Shown here one piece after another: positions 25,620-33,712 of a stretch of DNA of 64,000 nt. The first letter of the stretch is position 1, and each line of letters begins with the position of its first letter. The notes beneath the pieces were generated by a model. That model was not told the DNA's origin. It searched no databases and was given only the letters and a program-made list of their open reading frames with translations. Location of the stretch: the NCBI RefSeq assembly GCF_000834635.1, contig NZ_JXQV01000011.1, positions 62,001-126,000 on the forward strand. Reading direction: 5' to 3'. Both the position numbers and the translations under genes were made by a program. The stretch comes from Agrobacterium tumefaciens. GTDB taxonomy: Bacteria; Pseudomonadota; Alphaproteobacteria; Rhizobiales; Rhizobiaceae.

Positions 25620-25741
25620 TCGCCTGTTTTGTTTCACACCTCCACTCCACATCGCTCGATGCCATAGAGCGCTGGTCGCCTGAAAAGCTGCTGTCCTATT
25701 TCCACAAGGCCAGCGAGCTTCGTAAAATCATGGGGCAATAA
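25344..25741 (+). CDS. gpE-E' fusion made by programmed -1 frameshift
   Basis: Within the E gene, codons CTG GGA AAC contain the slippery heptamer G GGA AAC at 25583-25589, in the correct frame for a -1 slip. After the slip, reading from base 25589 gives an open frame of 50 codons, ending SYFHKASELRKIMGQ and TAA at 25739-25741, directly before the tape measure ATG. Lambda G/GT uses GGGAAAG, and P2 and many other myoviruses make E/E' by the same principle. The predicted product is about 132 residues. Confidence 0.75.
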
Positions 25742-27883
25742 ATGTCTGTCGTGCAAAGCACCCTGCGCATCTCCCTTCTGGAAGATGTCGTCGCCAAATC
25801 CGCACCGATTTTCCGCACTCTCGACCGTCTGCAAAACCAGCAGACGAAAGCCTTCGCACCCATGCGCGGGCTGATCGGGCAGGCGGTTGCGCTGGGAGCC
25901 GGCTATCTTGGCACGACCGAAGGTATATCGGCCACGGCGGGCGCTGCCATCGAATTCGAAACCGCTTTCGCTGACGTGAAAAAGGTTGTTGAGGCTACAG
26001 ACGAACAGTTTGAAAACATGCGCCGTAGCATTCGGCGCATGTCTGGCGAAATCCCGCTGGCTGCAACCGATATCGCAGCCCTGTTTGCGGCGGCTGGCGA
26101 GTCCGGTATCGCGACGGACGAACTACAGGGCTTCGCGGAAATGGCCGCGCGCGTCGGTGTTGCCTTCGACATGACGGCTGCTGACGCGGGTGAAAGTCTG
26201 GCAAAGCTGAAAACCCAGCTCGGTTTGACGGTTGCTGAAACCGGCGACATGACCGATGCCATCAACCACCTTTCGAACAATATGGCGTCGAAGGCCAAGG
26301 ACATCACCGACTTCATGCTCCGCGTGGGCGCAATTGGTGAAATGAGCGGGTTCGCGAAAGAAGACGTTGCGGCCATGGGTAGCGCCATGATCGCGGCGGG
26401 GTCGGACGCCAGCACCGCTGGCACGGCCATGAAGAACGTTATCCGCGCTCTGTCGAAAGGTGACTTTGCCAAGAAGTCGCAAAAGGATGCCGCCAAGGCG
26501 CTCGGTCTGCATCTGCCGTCCATCGCTAAGGATATGCAGAAAGATGCCAAAGGCACCATGCGCAAGGTGCTGACGGCGATTGCCAAGGCACCACAGCATC
26601 AACAGACTTCGCTTCTGTCAGAGTTCTTTGGTGATGAGGCCAGCGCCTTCATGCCGCTGGTGGGCAATATCAAGCTGCTGGACGATGCCCTCGCCAGCGT
26701 GGCCGACCGCACGAAATATTCCGGTTCGGCCTTCAATGAATACGTCCAGCGCGCCAACACCACGGGCAACGTTCTAGAGCTTCTGGGAAACAAGATCTCG
26801 AACAAGTTCTCGGAAATGGGCGACGGTATGCTGCCCGCCATCCGTGAAGGCGCAGCGGGTATCGGCTACATGATCGATACGCTGGGCAGTCGTGTGACCG
26901 TGCTCGACAAGATAGAGGCCTCCATGAAGGGTTTCATGCAGGGGCTTGGCTATGATGGCGGCGTTCGCGAGATGACGGAAGACATCGGCGATCTGCTGTT
27001 TGGTGAAATCGACCCGAACGCGGCTGATCGTATCGGCAGCATTTTCATGAAAGCCAAGGAATGGGGCGCATCGATCCGCGAATTGAGCGATGCGATTGAG
27101 AACAATCCCATTGCTAAGTTTATGGCGGAAATGTCCGGTTACGGTTTCAAGTTCTTCGTCTATTCGGCTGGCATTGCCATGTTGGCCGGGACGGTTCGGA
27201 AGCTTGCCGGTGCCATGATGCTGCTTTCCGGTGCTGGTACGGCGCTCTCTGTTTTAAAGACACTGGGCGCGCTCAGTGACTTTCCCGGTCTCGGGGGCGA
27301 CGGGGGTAAAGCAAATCCCAAATCATCGAAGGGCGGCACGAACGTTCCTGAAGTGGTTCCTTGGTTGGCTGGTGCTGCGCAGTGGTTAAAGGGGTTTGGC
27401 GCTCAAGGCGCTCTTGGTTTGTCGGTCCAAAGTTTGGGCGACACGCCCGGCGACACGTTTGAAGAACAGGTCGCAAACCAGAAGAAATACCGTGAGGGAT
27501 TGCTACGCCTGTTCGGTATGGATGATCCGCTTACAACGGCTGATCCGCAAGCCGGTCTTTCGTCACGGGTTGCGGCGCAAACCGCAATGGATGGTGCAAG
27601 GCAGGCCCGTGGAAACGGTTTTGGCGGCACGACCGACACGCTGCCCGGCAAGACAGCAGATGACATCGCCACGACCCGGATTGACGCAAGTTCCATTGCT
27701 GCAATGTCTCAACCAAGCGGTACGCAAGATGTTCGTGTCACCAACACCCAACCCGTGAGCGTGATCGTCAACGCCCCTATCAGCATCACAGGTGTCGCCG
27801 ATCCCGCCGCTGCTGGAAGTGCTGCCGCTGCGCAGTTGGGGCAGGAAGTCCAGAGAGCGACTGAAAGCTCTTTTAGCGATTAG
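25742..27883 (+). CDS. Tail tape measure protein
   Basis: This 713-residue protein sets tail length and is ejected with the DNA. It has the TP901-type core: IEFETAFADVKKVVEATDEQ, PLAATDIAALFAAAGESGI, and MGSAMIAAGSDASTAGTAMK. A hydrophobic stretch follows at about residues 475-510 (FFVYSAGIAMLAGTVRK, AGAMMLLSGAGTAL). The C-terminal region is low-complexity and beta-rich. It is 713 residues, which suggests a tail shorter than that of P2 (gpT about 815). Confidence 0.92.
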   Translation: MSVVQSTLRISLLEDVVAKSAPIFRTLDRLQNQQTKAFAPMRGLIGQAVALGAGYLGTTEGISATAGAAIEFETAFADVKKVVEATDEQFENMRRSIRRMSGEIPLAATDIAALFAAAGESGIATDELQGFAEMAARVGVAFDMTAADAGESLAKLKTQLGLTVAETGDMTDAINHLSNNMASKAKDITDFMLRVGAIGEMSGFAKEDVAAMGSAMIAAGSDASTAGTAMKNVIRALSKGDFAKKSQKDAAKALGLHLPSIAKDMQKDAKGTMRKVLTAIAKAPQHQQTSLLSEFFGDEASAFMPLVGNIKLLDDALASVADRTKYSGSAFNEYVQRANTTGNVLELLGNKISNKFSEMGDGMLPAIREGAAGIGYMIDTLGSRVTVLDKIEASMKGFMQGLGYDGGVREMTEDIGDLLFGEIDPNAADRIGSIFMKAKEWGASIRELSDAIENNPIAKFMAEMSGYGFKFFVYSAGIAMLAGTVRKLAGAMMLLSGAGTALSVLKTLGALSDFPGLGGDGGKANPKSSKGGTNVPEVVPWLAGAAQWLKGFGAQGALGLSVQSLGDTPGDTFEEQVANQKKYREGLLRLFGMDDPLTTADPQAGLSSRVAAQTAMDGARQARGNGFGGTTDTLPGKTADDIATTRIDASSIAAMSQPSGTQDVRVTNTQPVSVIVNAPISITGVADPAAAGSAAAAQLGQEVQRATESSFSD

Positions 27884-27891
27884 GAAAAATC

Positions 27892-28356
27892 ATGTCCGTT
27901 AACACGTCAATGATGCTCGGTGGCTTTGCTTTCGAGGCGCTGGGCTTTGGCTATCAAGGTGTCAAGCGCACCATCAACACTGCCTGGGCGGAAGTGGCTG
28001 TCGCACAAACCCTTAACCCGCAGCAATGGACAGGCCCGACCTCGGAGGAAGTCACCATTCAGGGTGTGCTTTTCTCCGAGGAATTTGGCGGGCAGGCGCA
28101 ACTGGATGGCCTGATTGCCGCGTCCATGGCTGGAACGGCGATGATGCTGGTGACAGGCGATGCAGCCGAAGGCGTGATCCACGGCACTTTCACGGTGCAA
28201 GGAATCGATGAAGATCGCTCTTTCATCAATGCGCGCGGAGCTGCTGGGCGCAACGCCTATTCGATCAAGCTGAAAAGGCAGGCCGATACAGCCGGTCTTT
28301 CCACCGGCAGCATTCTCGACCGCGCTACCAGCTTCCTTTCTGACCTCTTCCGGTGA
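27892..28356 (+). CDS. Tail protein U
   Basis: This 154-residue protein matches P2 gpU: N-terminus MLGGFAFEALGFGYQGVKRT, then PTSEEVTIQGVLFSEEFGGQ, and the C-terminal SIKLKRQ. The protein caps or completes the tail tip near the tape measure. It lies eight bases after the tape measure gene, in the standard T-U-X-D order. Confidence 0.88.
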   Translation: MSVNTSMMLGGFAFEALGFGYQGVKRTINTAWAEVAVAQTLNPQQWTGPTSEEVTIQGVLFSEEFGGQAQLDGLIAASMAGTAMMLVTGDAAEGVIHGTFTVQGIDEDRSFINARGAAGRNAYSIKLKRQADTAGLSTGSILDRATSFLSDLFR

Positions 28357-28361
28357 TCGCC

Positions 28362-28574
28362 ATGTCCAATATCTACACGACCCGTCAGGGTGAAACCGTC
28401 GATCTGGCATGTCTTGCGCATTATGGCCGCACGGCAAGAGTCGTCGAGGCGGTGATTGGAGCTAATCCGGGCCTTGCGGCGCTGGGCGTGATGCTGCCGA
28501 TCGGCACCAAGATCGTCATGCCGATCATCGCTTCCACATCAACCGAACGTCGTCTTGTGAGCCTTTGGGATTAG
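28362..28574 (+). CDS. Tail protein X (LysM-like)
   Basis: This 70-residue protein shows the gpX pattern: TTRQGETVDLACLAHYGRTA, an ANPGLAALGVMLPIG segment, and KIVMP. It is a small LysM-like fold that binds in the baseplate hub. ATG 28362 and an upstream GTG 28353 are both possible starts; GTG would overlap the U gene stop. Confidence 0.85.
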   Translation: MSNIYTTRQGETVDLACLAHYGRTARVVEAVIGANPGLAALGVMLPIGTKIVMPIIASTSTERRLVSLWD

Positions 28575-28576
28575 TC

Positions 28577-29761
28577 ATGCACCCACGCGTCGAAATTACC
28601 ATTGATGGAACGCCGGTCGCCGGTGGGTTCTATGAGCGGCTTAAATCCGTGACCGTGACCGACAAGGAAGGTCTGAAATCGGACACGGTCGATATGGAAC
28701 TGAATGATGGCCCGCCAAACTATCTGGGGCTGCCACGCACCGGGGCCATCATAGAGGTGCGCATGGGCTACGGTACTAACCTTGCGTCCGTAGGCACGTT
28801 CACAGCTGACAAAATCAACGGCGCTTGCCTGCCGTACGGCCTCTCGATTTCCGGCAAGGCTGTAGACTTTCGAAGTGGCAAGCTGAAGGAACGGCAAGAG
28901 CGGGCATGGGACAAAACTTCGCTCGGCGATATCGTTTCCCAAATCGCGAGCGAAAGTGACCTGAAGCCCGCCGTTGATCCCGACCTGGCTAAATTCGTTT
29001 ATCAGTGGGTCGGGCAGCAAGACGAAAGCAACCTCCATTTTTTGCGGCGGTTGGCACAGCGACACAATGGGCTGTTTTCCATCAAGCAAGGTCGCCTGCT
29101 GTTTTCCAAGCTGGGTTCGGGCAAGGCGTCCAGTGGGGCACACATCGGTAGTGTGATTGTCACGCCTGAAATGGTGCAGCTTGGATCGCTCAGATTCGAT
29201 ATCGGCGACCGCACCAAATACAGTAAGGTGGTCGCCTATTATCAAGACAGCGACAAGGCGCAGCGCGTTGAAATCGAGGCTGATGGCGATGCGGACGGCG
29301 ATAGCGTCTATCGCATTCCAGAGCCGTTCTCGTCACCAGACGAGGCCGACAAGGCCGCACAGGCCAAGGCCAAGAACCTGAAGCGCGGCGAGGGCAGCAC
29401 GTCCGTGACCGTCATAGGTGACACCAGCATATGCGCGGGCGCTCCTTTGATCTACGCGGGCATTCGCCCCGGCCTCGATGGCGTCCCTTACGTGATCGAT
29501 ACGGCGACCCATCGCTACACAGCGAAGGGCACCTTTACCACCGACATTTCCGGCAAGCTTTATGACGGCAAGTCCTCGTCGGAGAGTGACGCCGATGGCG
29601 AAAGCGGCGCTGGCGATGGTAGCACCGGCAATGGTGGCGGGTCCAATTCAGGCAATGGATCGAATGGCGGCGGCAAGGTCGCGCCAAACAGCGTACCTAG
29701 TACACCGGCAACCCCCGCGCATTTCCTGACGCCTCGTGTTGGCCGAACAGACGAAAACTAG
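28577..29761 (+). CDS. Baseplate hub protein D (late control gene D family)
   Basis: This 394-residue protein matches P2 gpD / Mu gp44: ERLKSVTVTDKEGLKSDTVD, LDIVSQIA-like residues 110-120, and WVGQQDESNLHFLRRLAQRH. It forms the baseplate hub to which the spike V docks. The C-terminal 60 residues are a low-complexity G/S/N linker (GDGSTGNGGGSNSGNGSNGG) not expected in the family core. It follows X by two bases. Confidence 0.9.
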   Translation: MHPRVEITIDGTPVAGGFYERLKSVTVTDKEGLKSDTVDMELNDGPPNYLGLPRTGAIIEVRMGYGTNLASVGTFTADKINGACLPYGLSISGKAVDFRSGKLKERQERAWDKTSLGDIVSQIASESDLKPAVDPDLAKFVYQWVGQQDESNLHFLRRLAQRHNGLFSIKQGRLLFSKLGSGKASSGAHIGSVIVTPEMVQLGSLRFDIGDRTKYSKVVAYYQDSDKAQRVEIEADGDADGDSVYRIPEPFSSPDEADKAAQAKAKNLKRGEGSTSVTVIGDTSICAGAPLIYAGIRPGLDGVPYVIDTATHRYTAKGTFTTDISGKLYDGKSSSESDADGESGAGDGSTGNGGGSNSGNGSNGGGKVAPNSVPSTPATPAHFLTPRVGRTDEN

Positions 29762-29793
29762 ACTGAAATAACCCCTAAAAATCAGGTGTGAAA

Positions 29794-30030
29794 ATGCTCG
29801 TCCAGAATTGGCGGCAAGTGCTGAAACGCGCTTGGTCTGTCCGCCTCATGATTATTGCCGCCATCCTGTCAGGTCTGGAAGTTGCGCTTCCGCTGGTCGA
29901 TGGCGTTGTCGAAATCCCCCCCGGCGTGTTCGCTGCACTCTCTGGCCTCACGGTGGCTGGAGCTTTCACGGCGCGCCTTCTTGTCCAGAAAGGTGTCTCC
30001 AATGCCGATAAACAAAATCATGTCGAGTAA
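29794..30030 (+). CDS. Holin candidate, small two-TM protein
   Basis: This 78-residue protein has two hydrophobic segments, VRLMIIAAILSGLEVALPLV and PGVFAALSGLTVAGAFTARL, joined by a short loop. It sits directly before the lysozyme gene and overlaps it by 29 bases, the usual place of a holin or pinholin. A signal-anchor lysozyme next to it favours a pinholin-like role, but that is inference. ATG 29794 is preferred over GTG 29788. Confidence 0.6.
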   Translation: MLVQNWRQVLKRAWSVRLMIIAAILSGLEVALPLVDGVVEIPPGVFAALSGLTVAGAFTARLLVQKGVSNADKQNHVE

Positions 30031-30589
30031 GCGCGGCAAAGCCGCTATTGCAGCGGTGCTGGCCGGTATCTCTGCTGGTACTTATTCCGCCTACGACCAA
30101 TACGCGACGGCATCCAAAATGGACCCTGCCGTCATCCTCTCGGTTGAGAAGGCAATCATTCCATGGGAAGGGTTAGTCCTGAAATCCCATTGGGACCCCT
30201 TCGCCAAAATATGGGACATTTGCTACGGCGAAACGAAGGGCATCGGCCCCGGCATGACGAAGACGCGCGCTCAATGCAAAGACATGCTCTTGCGGCGCGT
30301 CCATGACGATTACTATCAGTCGATCATCGTCTGCTCTCCCAACCTCCTGAAGTCGCCGGTCAGCGTCCGCGCCTCCATGATTTCCGGCTCCTACAATTTC
30401 GGGGTCGGAGCATGGTGCAGATCCACGGCCAAGGCCCGCATTGAAGCAGGTCAGTGGCGCGCGGCATGCGAAGCGCAGACCGCATTCAATCGGGCCGGTG
30501 GGCAGATCGTGCGCGGTCTGGTCAATCGTCGTGAGATGGGAGACGCGCAACGCGTTGGCGAGGCCGAACTTTGCGTGAGCGGCCTATGA
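30002..30589 (+). CDS. Endolysin (GH24 lysozyme), probable SAR type
   Basis: This 195-residue protein resembles phage P21-type lysozymes that cut peptidoglycan. Residues about 13-35 (KAAIAAVLAGISAGTYSAYD) are weakly hydrophobic and rich in Ala/Gly/Ser, as in signal-anchor-release segments. Catalytic Glu56 (in PWEGL) and Asp65 keep the usual nine-residue spacing. In the WxxCYGxT motif the usual catalytic threonine is Asp72 (WDICYGETKG), which is unusual. Cys residues may allow disulfide control. It overlaps the holin candidate and the Rz gene. Confidence 0.85.
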   Translation: MPINKIMSSKRGKAAIAAVLAGISAGTYSAYDQYATASKMDPAVILSVEKAIIPWEGLVLKSHWDPFAKIWDICYGETKGIGPGMTKTRAQCKDMLLRRVHDDYYQSIIVCSPNLLKSPVSVRASMISGSYNFGVGAWCRSTAKARIEAGQWRAACEAQTAFNRAGGQIVRGLVNRREMGDAQRVGEAELCVSGL

Positions 30590-30969
30590 GCTTCCTTCTC
30601 CCCACCTCCATCATCGGTCGCGCCTTGGCCATCTTCCTTATCGTCTTGTCGGCCTACGGCGGCTTCCGCTGGTGGCTTTCATCGCATGATGCGGCGTTGC
30701 TCGAAGGTTACGTTCTCAAGCAGGAACGCGACACGCTTCAATTCCTACTCGACGAGAAAGAGCGACAGCGAAACGCTGCCGCTCAATCGCTGGAAGAATA
30801 CCGCAAGCGCTCGATAGCCGACGCGCTCACGCAGCAAAAGCTCGAAGCCCAACTTGAACAGGCAATCAAAGATGACAATCAAAACATGGATGACGGTGAT
30901 TACCGTTGGGGCGATGCTGATCGCCTCTGGCTGTGCAAGCAAAGAGGCGCGCCTGATTGCGGCGGCTGA
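30586..30969 (+). CDS. i-spanin (Rz-like)
   Basis: This 127-residue protein has an N-terminal membrane segment (IGRALAIFLIVLSAYGGFRW) followed by a long charged coiled coil (LKQERDTLQFLLDEKERQRN to KLEAQLEQAIKDD). This is the layout of inner-membrane spanins, which fuse inner and outer membranes at lysis. The ATG overlaps the lysozyme stop (ATGA). The Rz1 gene begins inside it in another frame. Confidence 0.8.
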   Translation: MSFLLPTSIIGRALAIFLIVLSAYGGFRWWLSSHDAALLEGYVLKQERDTLQFLLDEKERQRNAAAQSLEEYRKRSIADALTQQKLEAQLEQAIKDDNQNMDDGDYRWGDADRLWLCKQRGAPDCGG

Positions 30970-31183
30970 CACACGTGGCCGGACGCAGGCGGGCGTAAGC
31001 CTTCCCGATCTCCCTGACGAATGTCGCCAAAAAATGGCGCGCGTCATCCCGCAATACGGAACAGAGAAACCACGGAACACGCAACTGCGGTGGGAATTCG
31101 CTGCTGATTTCGTGGATCGGCGCACAGGTCGATGTGCAGGATTTTATGACGGCGTGAAGACGCGCTTCGGTGCGAAGGGTTAG
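30872..31183 (+). CDS. o-spanin (Rz1-like lipoprotein)
   Basis: This 103-residue protein starts inside the i-spanin gene in another frame (98-base overlap). The N-terminus MTIKTWMTVITVGAMLIASG ends at Cys21, a good lipobox (ASGC), so it should be an outer-membrane lipoprotein. The body includes LPDLPDECRQKMARVIP. It is longer than lambda Rz1, as often seen where Rz1 extends past Rz. ATG 30872 is preferred over the upstream start at 30854. Confidence 0.8.
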   Translation: MTIKTWMTVITVGAMLIASGCASKEARLIAAADTRGRTQAGVSLPDLPDECRQKMARVIPQYGTEKPRNTQLRWEFAADFVDRRTGRCAGFYDGVKTRFGAKG

Positions 31184-31188
31184 CGGGC

Positions 31189-31920
31189 ATGGGTAAGGTT
31201 AAGGTAATGGCGCAAGGAAGTGACGACATGGGTAATGGCAACCAGGTAGATCGGAGTTACGCCGACGCAGTCACTGCGCAATTGGGTGAGCGGGTGACTA
31301 ATCTCAATCGTCGTCAGACCGACATGGAAACCGAGATGCGCGCCGGTTTCAAGCAGGTCGAAAATGGAATGGCTTCAATAGCCAACGAAATGCGTTCGTC
31401 TATTGCCTCGTTGTCGTCCAGCTTAGCCGAAAGAAGTCGAACACAGTGGCCCGTCGTTTGGTCTGCTGCGGGCGTGTCTTTTACAATCCTGGCAGCACTT
31501 GGCGCATTCGTCTACGGAACGCTTAGCAAAGACCAGTCACGCCTAGATCTCGCCATTCTGAAGAATGGCGAGATTATGCAAGCTTCCATCTCAAAGCTTG
31601 CCGACACCACACAGCAAAGCATCGTCACGATGACCGAGCGCATGGTGACACGGCAAGAAATGGAATATCGGCAGGCGCGCGGCGCTGAAGATCGGACGCG
31701 GCTAGAAGCTACGATCAAAGAAATCCGTGACGCGCAAGTGCCTCGCGCCGAACTAGACCGTGTGTTTGCAAATTATGATCAGCGTTTTGTCGACCAGCGG
31801 CGTCAGGCCGATGAACAAAAGAGACAGTCTGGTGAAGTTTATGGCGCGCGTGATGTGATCTTAGATATGCGCCAGAGGCTTGACAGGGTAGAGCGAGATC
31901 GTGGCGCGCCGAGCCCTTGA
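31189..31920 (+). CDS. Single-pass membrane coiled-coil protein at the end of the late operon
   Basis: I do not recognise a named family. The 243-residue protein has an N-terminal coiled coil (RVTNLNRRQTDMETEMRAGF), one membrane segment (WSAAGVSFTILAALGAFVYG) and a second long coiled coil reaching the C-terminus. Similar small genes lie after lysis genes in other prophages. It is the last gene before the operon terminator. A role in lysis timing or exclusion cannot be told from the sequence. Confidence 0.6.
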   Translation: MGKVKVMAQGSDDMGNGNQVDRSYADAVTAQLGERVTNLNRRQTDMETEMRAGFKQVENGMASIANEMRSSIASLSSSLAERSRTQWPVVWSAAGVSFTILAALGAFVYGTLSKDQSRLDLAILKNGEIMQASISKLADTTQQSIVTMTERMVTRQEMEYRQARGAEDRTRLEATIKEIRDAQVPRAELDRVFANYDQRFVDQRRQADEQKRQSGEVYGARDVILDMRQRLDRVERDRGAPSP

Positions 31921-31949
31921 GGAATTAGCTACGACAACCTTCGACTGAC

Positions 31950-31981
31950 AAAAGCCGTCCAGAGTGATTTGGGCGGCTTTT
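31950..31981 (+). terminator. Rho-independent terminator of the late operon
   Basis: AAAAGCCGTCC (31950-31960) pairs with GGGCGGCTTTT (31971-31981) with one G-T pair and a ten-base loop. It marks the end of the rightward phage genes; the following genes are on the other strand. Confidence 0.85.
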
Positions 31982-32066
31982 CTGCATTCAGCTTTAAAAA
32001 CGTCTTGCTTGTCGGCACGCCAGGATGGAGTGACATCTCATGTAGCCATCGGGAGCGCGCTTTCTG

Positions 32067-33023
32067 TTAACGCGCTATTTCCCTGAAAATCAACAACGGC
32101 GTGAACCCGTGCGCTGCTGACGGCCTTCCAAGCATTTGCCGTATAGCCGGAGCAAATTGCGGACCGAAAATTGTGGCGAATCCACCCAACCGAACTCCGG
32201 CCATCATCTGCTTAACCAGCGATATTGAAATGCCATCTTCGTCAGCCTCTTGTTCGCCGTCGTCAGGATAAGCATCTAAGATGCCAACAATAGCCCATTC
32301 ACCGTCTATACTCAGACCATGCTTCATAAACAGGTCGGATGGAGCTACCGTGAGATTTTCTTCCCGTAGAGTGCACCAGACCGATTGATCAGCTTTGCTG
32401 ACAGCCGCTTGGACGGAATGTGGTAAGATCGTCAGCATCTCCACAGCCGCTTCGGCTTCGTTCTTTTTCTGCTTAGTTTCTGGTCCGGTAAGTCTGCGCT
32501 CCCGCCTATTTTGCGGCACGGCATCCTGTTGTGCACTTTGAGTGGCGCCTGTAATCAGCAAGTTTTTTGCTGCTGGCAAGCTCCACAAGCTTTTCAGAAT
32601 GCTCAAATCGAAAAGGGAAAGGTCACCGGTAAACAAAACGAGTTGGCCAATACTGGCATGCGTCAGATCGCGATTCAATAAGTGCGCGTCTTCGAGGTAA
32701 TCCAAAAAAGAAAGTGCGTTAACCCATCTCGGATCATAGCTTTTTTGGTTCGACTTCTCTGAATTATTTTCTGTACGCAGCTCATCTTTTCCCAAGGCTG
32801 AAGCAGCAAGTATCGACCCTTTAACTTCAACCGTGCCAGACCTGTGGGTGCGCTGGTAGGCGCTCTGAGACTGCCTCAATTCAGTCAGGTGTCCAGAACT
32901 GTCGAACTGAGAAAGAAAAGAGGCGATGCGGGAGACGTCATAGTAAAGGAAATCAAAGACGGAATCTTCGCTTTCCTGCTCGCGCGCCTCGTTCGATTGA
33001 TCGCTCGGTTTCCCTGATGGCAC
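32067..33023 (-). CDS. Accessory protein of unknown function (possibly DUF6414-like)
   Basis: This 318-residue protein starts near FLYYDVSRIASFLSQFDSSG and has IGQLVLFTGDLSLFDLSILK in the middle. The layout reminds me of DUF6414 proteins, but the match is weak. I chose GTG 33023 because GGAGGAA lies about eight bases ahead; a longer frame begins at 33110. The middle (about residues 165-185) is a highly charged, low-complexity linker. It is probably co-transcribed with the small gene upstream. Its place between the late terminator and attR is typical of phage cargo such as defence genes. Confidence 0.55.
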   Translation of the reverse strand: MPSGKPSDQSNEAREQESEDSVFDFLYYDVSRIASFLSQFDSSGHLTELRQSQSAYQRTHRSGTVEVKGSILAASALGKDELRTENNSEKSNQKSYDPRWVNALSFLDYLEDAHLLNRDLTHASIGQLVLFTGDLSLFDLSILKSLWSLPAAKNLLITGATQSAQQDAVPQNRRERRLTGPETKQKKNEAEAAVEMLTILPHSVQAAVSKADQSVWCTLREENLTVAPSDLFMKHGLSIDGEWAIVGILDAYPDDGEQEADEDGISISLVKQMMAGVRLGGFATIFGPQFAPAIRQMLGRPSAAHGFTPLLIFREIAR

Positions 33024-33174
33024 GTTCCGCTTCCTCCGCAGTCTCTCTGAGTTTTTTGTTTCTCTGACTGATTTCTTGGGGAGCCATAGACAAAAGCTCT
33101 GCAACCGCATCCAACAGATGGCGCTCGTTATCTTCGCTAGTTTTTCGACCTGTCTTCAAATTCCAACACCCCAA
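32953..33174 (-). CDS. Small coiled-coil protein upstream of the DUF6414-like gene
   Basis: This frame codes 73 residues with a long charged helix (EISQRNKKLRETAEEAERAI) and an arginine-rich tail. It overlaps the start of the next gene by 71 bases in another frame. Amino-acid composition looks coding, but the start (TTG 33174) has no clear ribosome site. It might be a small partner of the downstream protein, or spurious. Confidence 0.35.
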   Translation of the reverse strand: MGCWNLKTGRKTSEDNERHLLDAVAELLSMAPQEISQRNKKLRETAEEAERAIRETERSIERGARAGKRRFRL

Positions 33175-33253
33175 GTCAAGGCTTATGAGCTTAACGCAAT
33201 CACGTTAACGAGTCGATATAGATGAAATTAGGCCTCGGTAGTATTTGGACGTT

Positions 33254-33469
33254 TCAGTCCAGCCTATGAGGCCAGCTATCGCAGATCAGGATTTGAGCAA
33301 CTTGCGAAGCGCAATCCCGGTGCAAGCCGATAAAAGACGCGTCATGTCCGTTGCGAATGAAATCGTAGACCACAGTAGGCCCGCTCAATGGCTTGCCGCA
33401 ATCTGCGCATGTGGCGGCTATTGCCCTAGGCCCATTTAGCGCCTGTTGAGCTGTCTTGTAGTACGTCAT
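33254..33469 (-). CDS. Small Cys-rich hypothetical protein
   Basis: This 71-residue protein has CADCGKPLSG and later HRDC, a possible zinc-binding CxxC...HxxxC set. ATG 33469 has a strong Shine-Dalgarno (GGAGGT) about six bases ahead, which is good evidence for expression. I know no function. It lies upstream of the two preceding reverse-strand genes and may share their transcript. Confidence 0.6.
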   Translation of the reverse strand: MTYYKTAQQALNGPRAIAATCADCGKPLSGPTVVYDFIRNGHDASFIGLHRDCASQVAQILICDSWPHRLD

Positions 33470-33596
33470 ATTTGGACCTCCACAGCGGATAGCAGCCTTC
33501 GAGTGCAACATCAGCGCACTTCGCTGCTTTGCTTCCTATATGCTTCCTGTAATAAAATCGCTCACCTCTCAGAATGACCAAAAGCCCTGAGAAATA

Positions 33597-33646
33597 TGGC
33601 GCACCCGACAGGATTCGAACCTGTGACCTTTGGAATCGGAATGCAA
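33597..33646 (-). other. 3' fragment of tRNA-Arg(CCG), probable old attachment site
   Basis: Read on the reverse strand, this holds an anticodon loop TTCCGAT, stem TCCAA, variable AGGTC, a perfect T-arm (ACAGG TTCGAAT CCTGT), the 3' acceptor strand CGGGTGC, G, and CCA. The 5' half (acceptor 5' strand, D-arm) is missing, so it cannot be a working tRNA. Integrases of phages and islands often leave such 3' ends as att sites. Its polarity would put the integrated element to its right. Confidence 0.75.
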
Positions 33647-33712
33647 GACATTCGCTTGTCGTGAAGAACCGCGTTAGCAATTGCCGAGCAATTTTCGCTG
33701 TGCGTTGAACAG

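Noticed and set aside
33597-33672. A complete tRNA-Arg gene
   Set aside because: Only the 3' half folds; no D-arm or matching 5' acceptor strand is found in the upstream bases.
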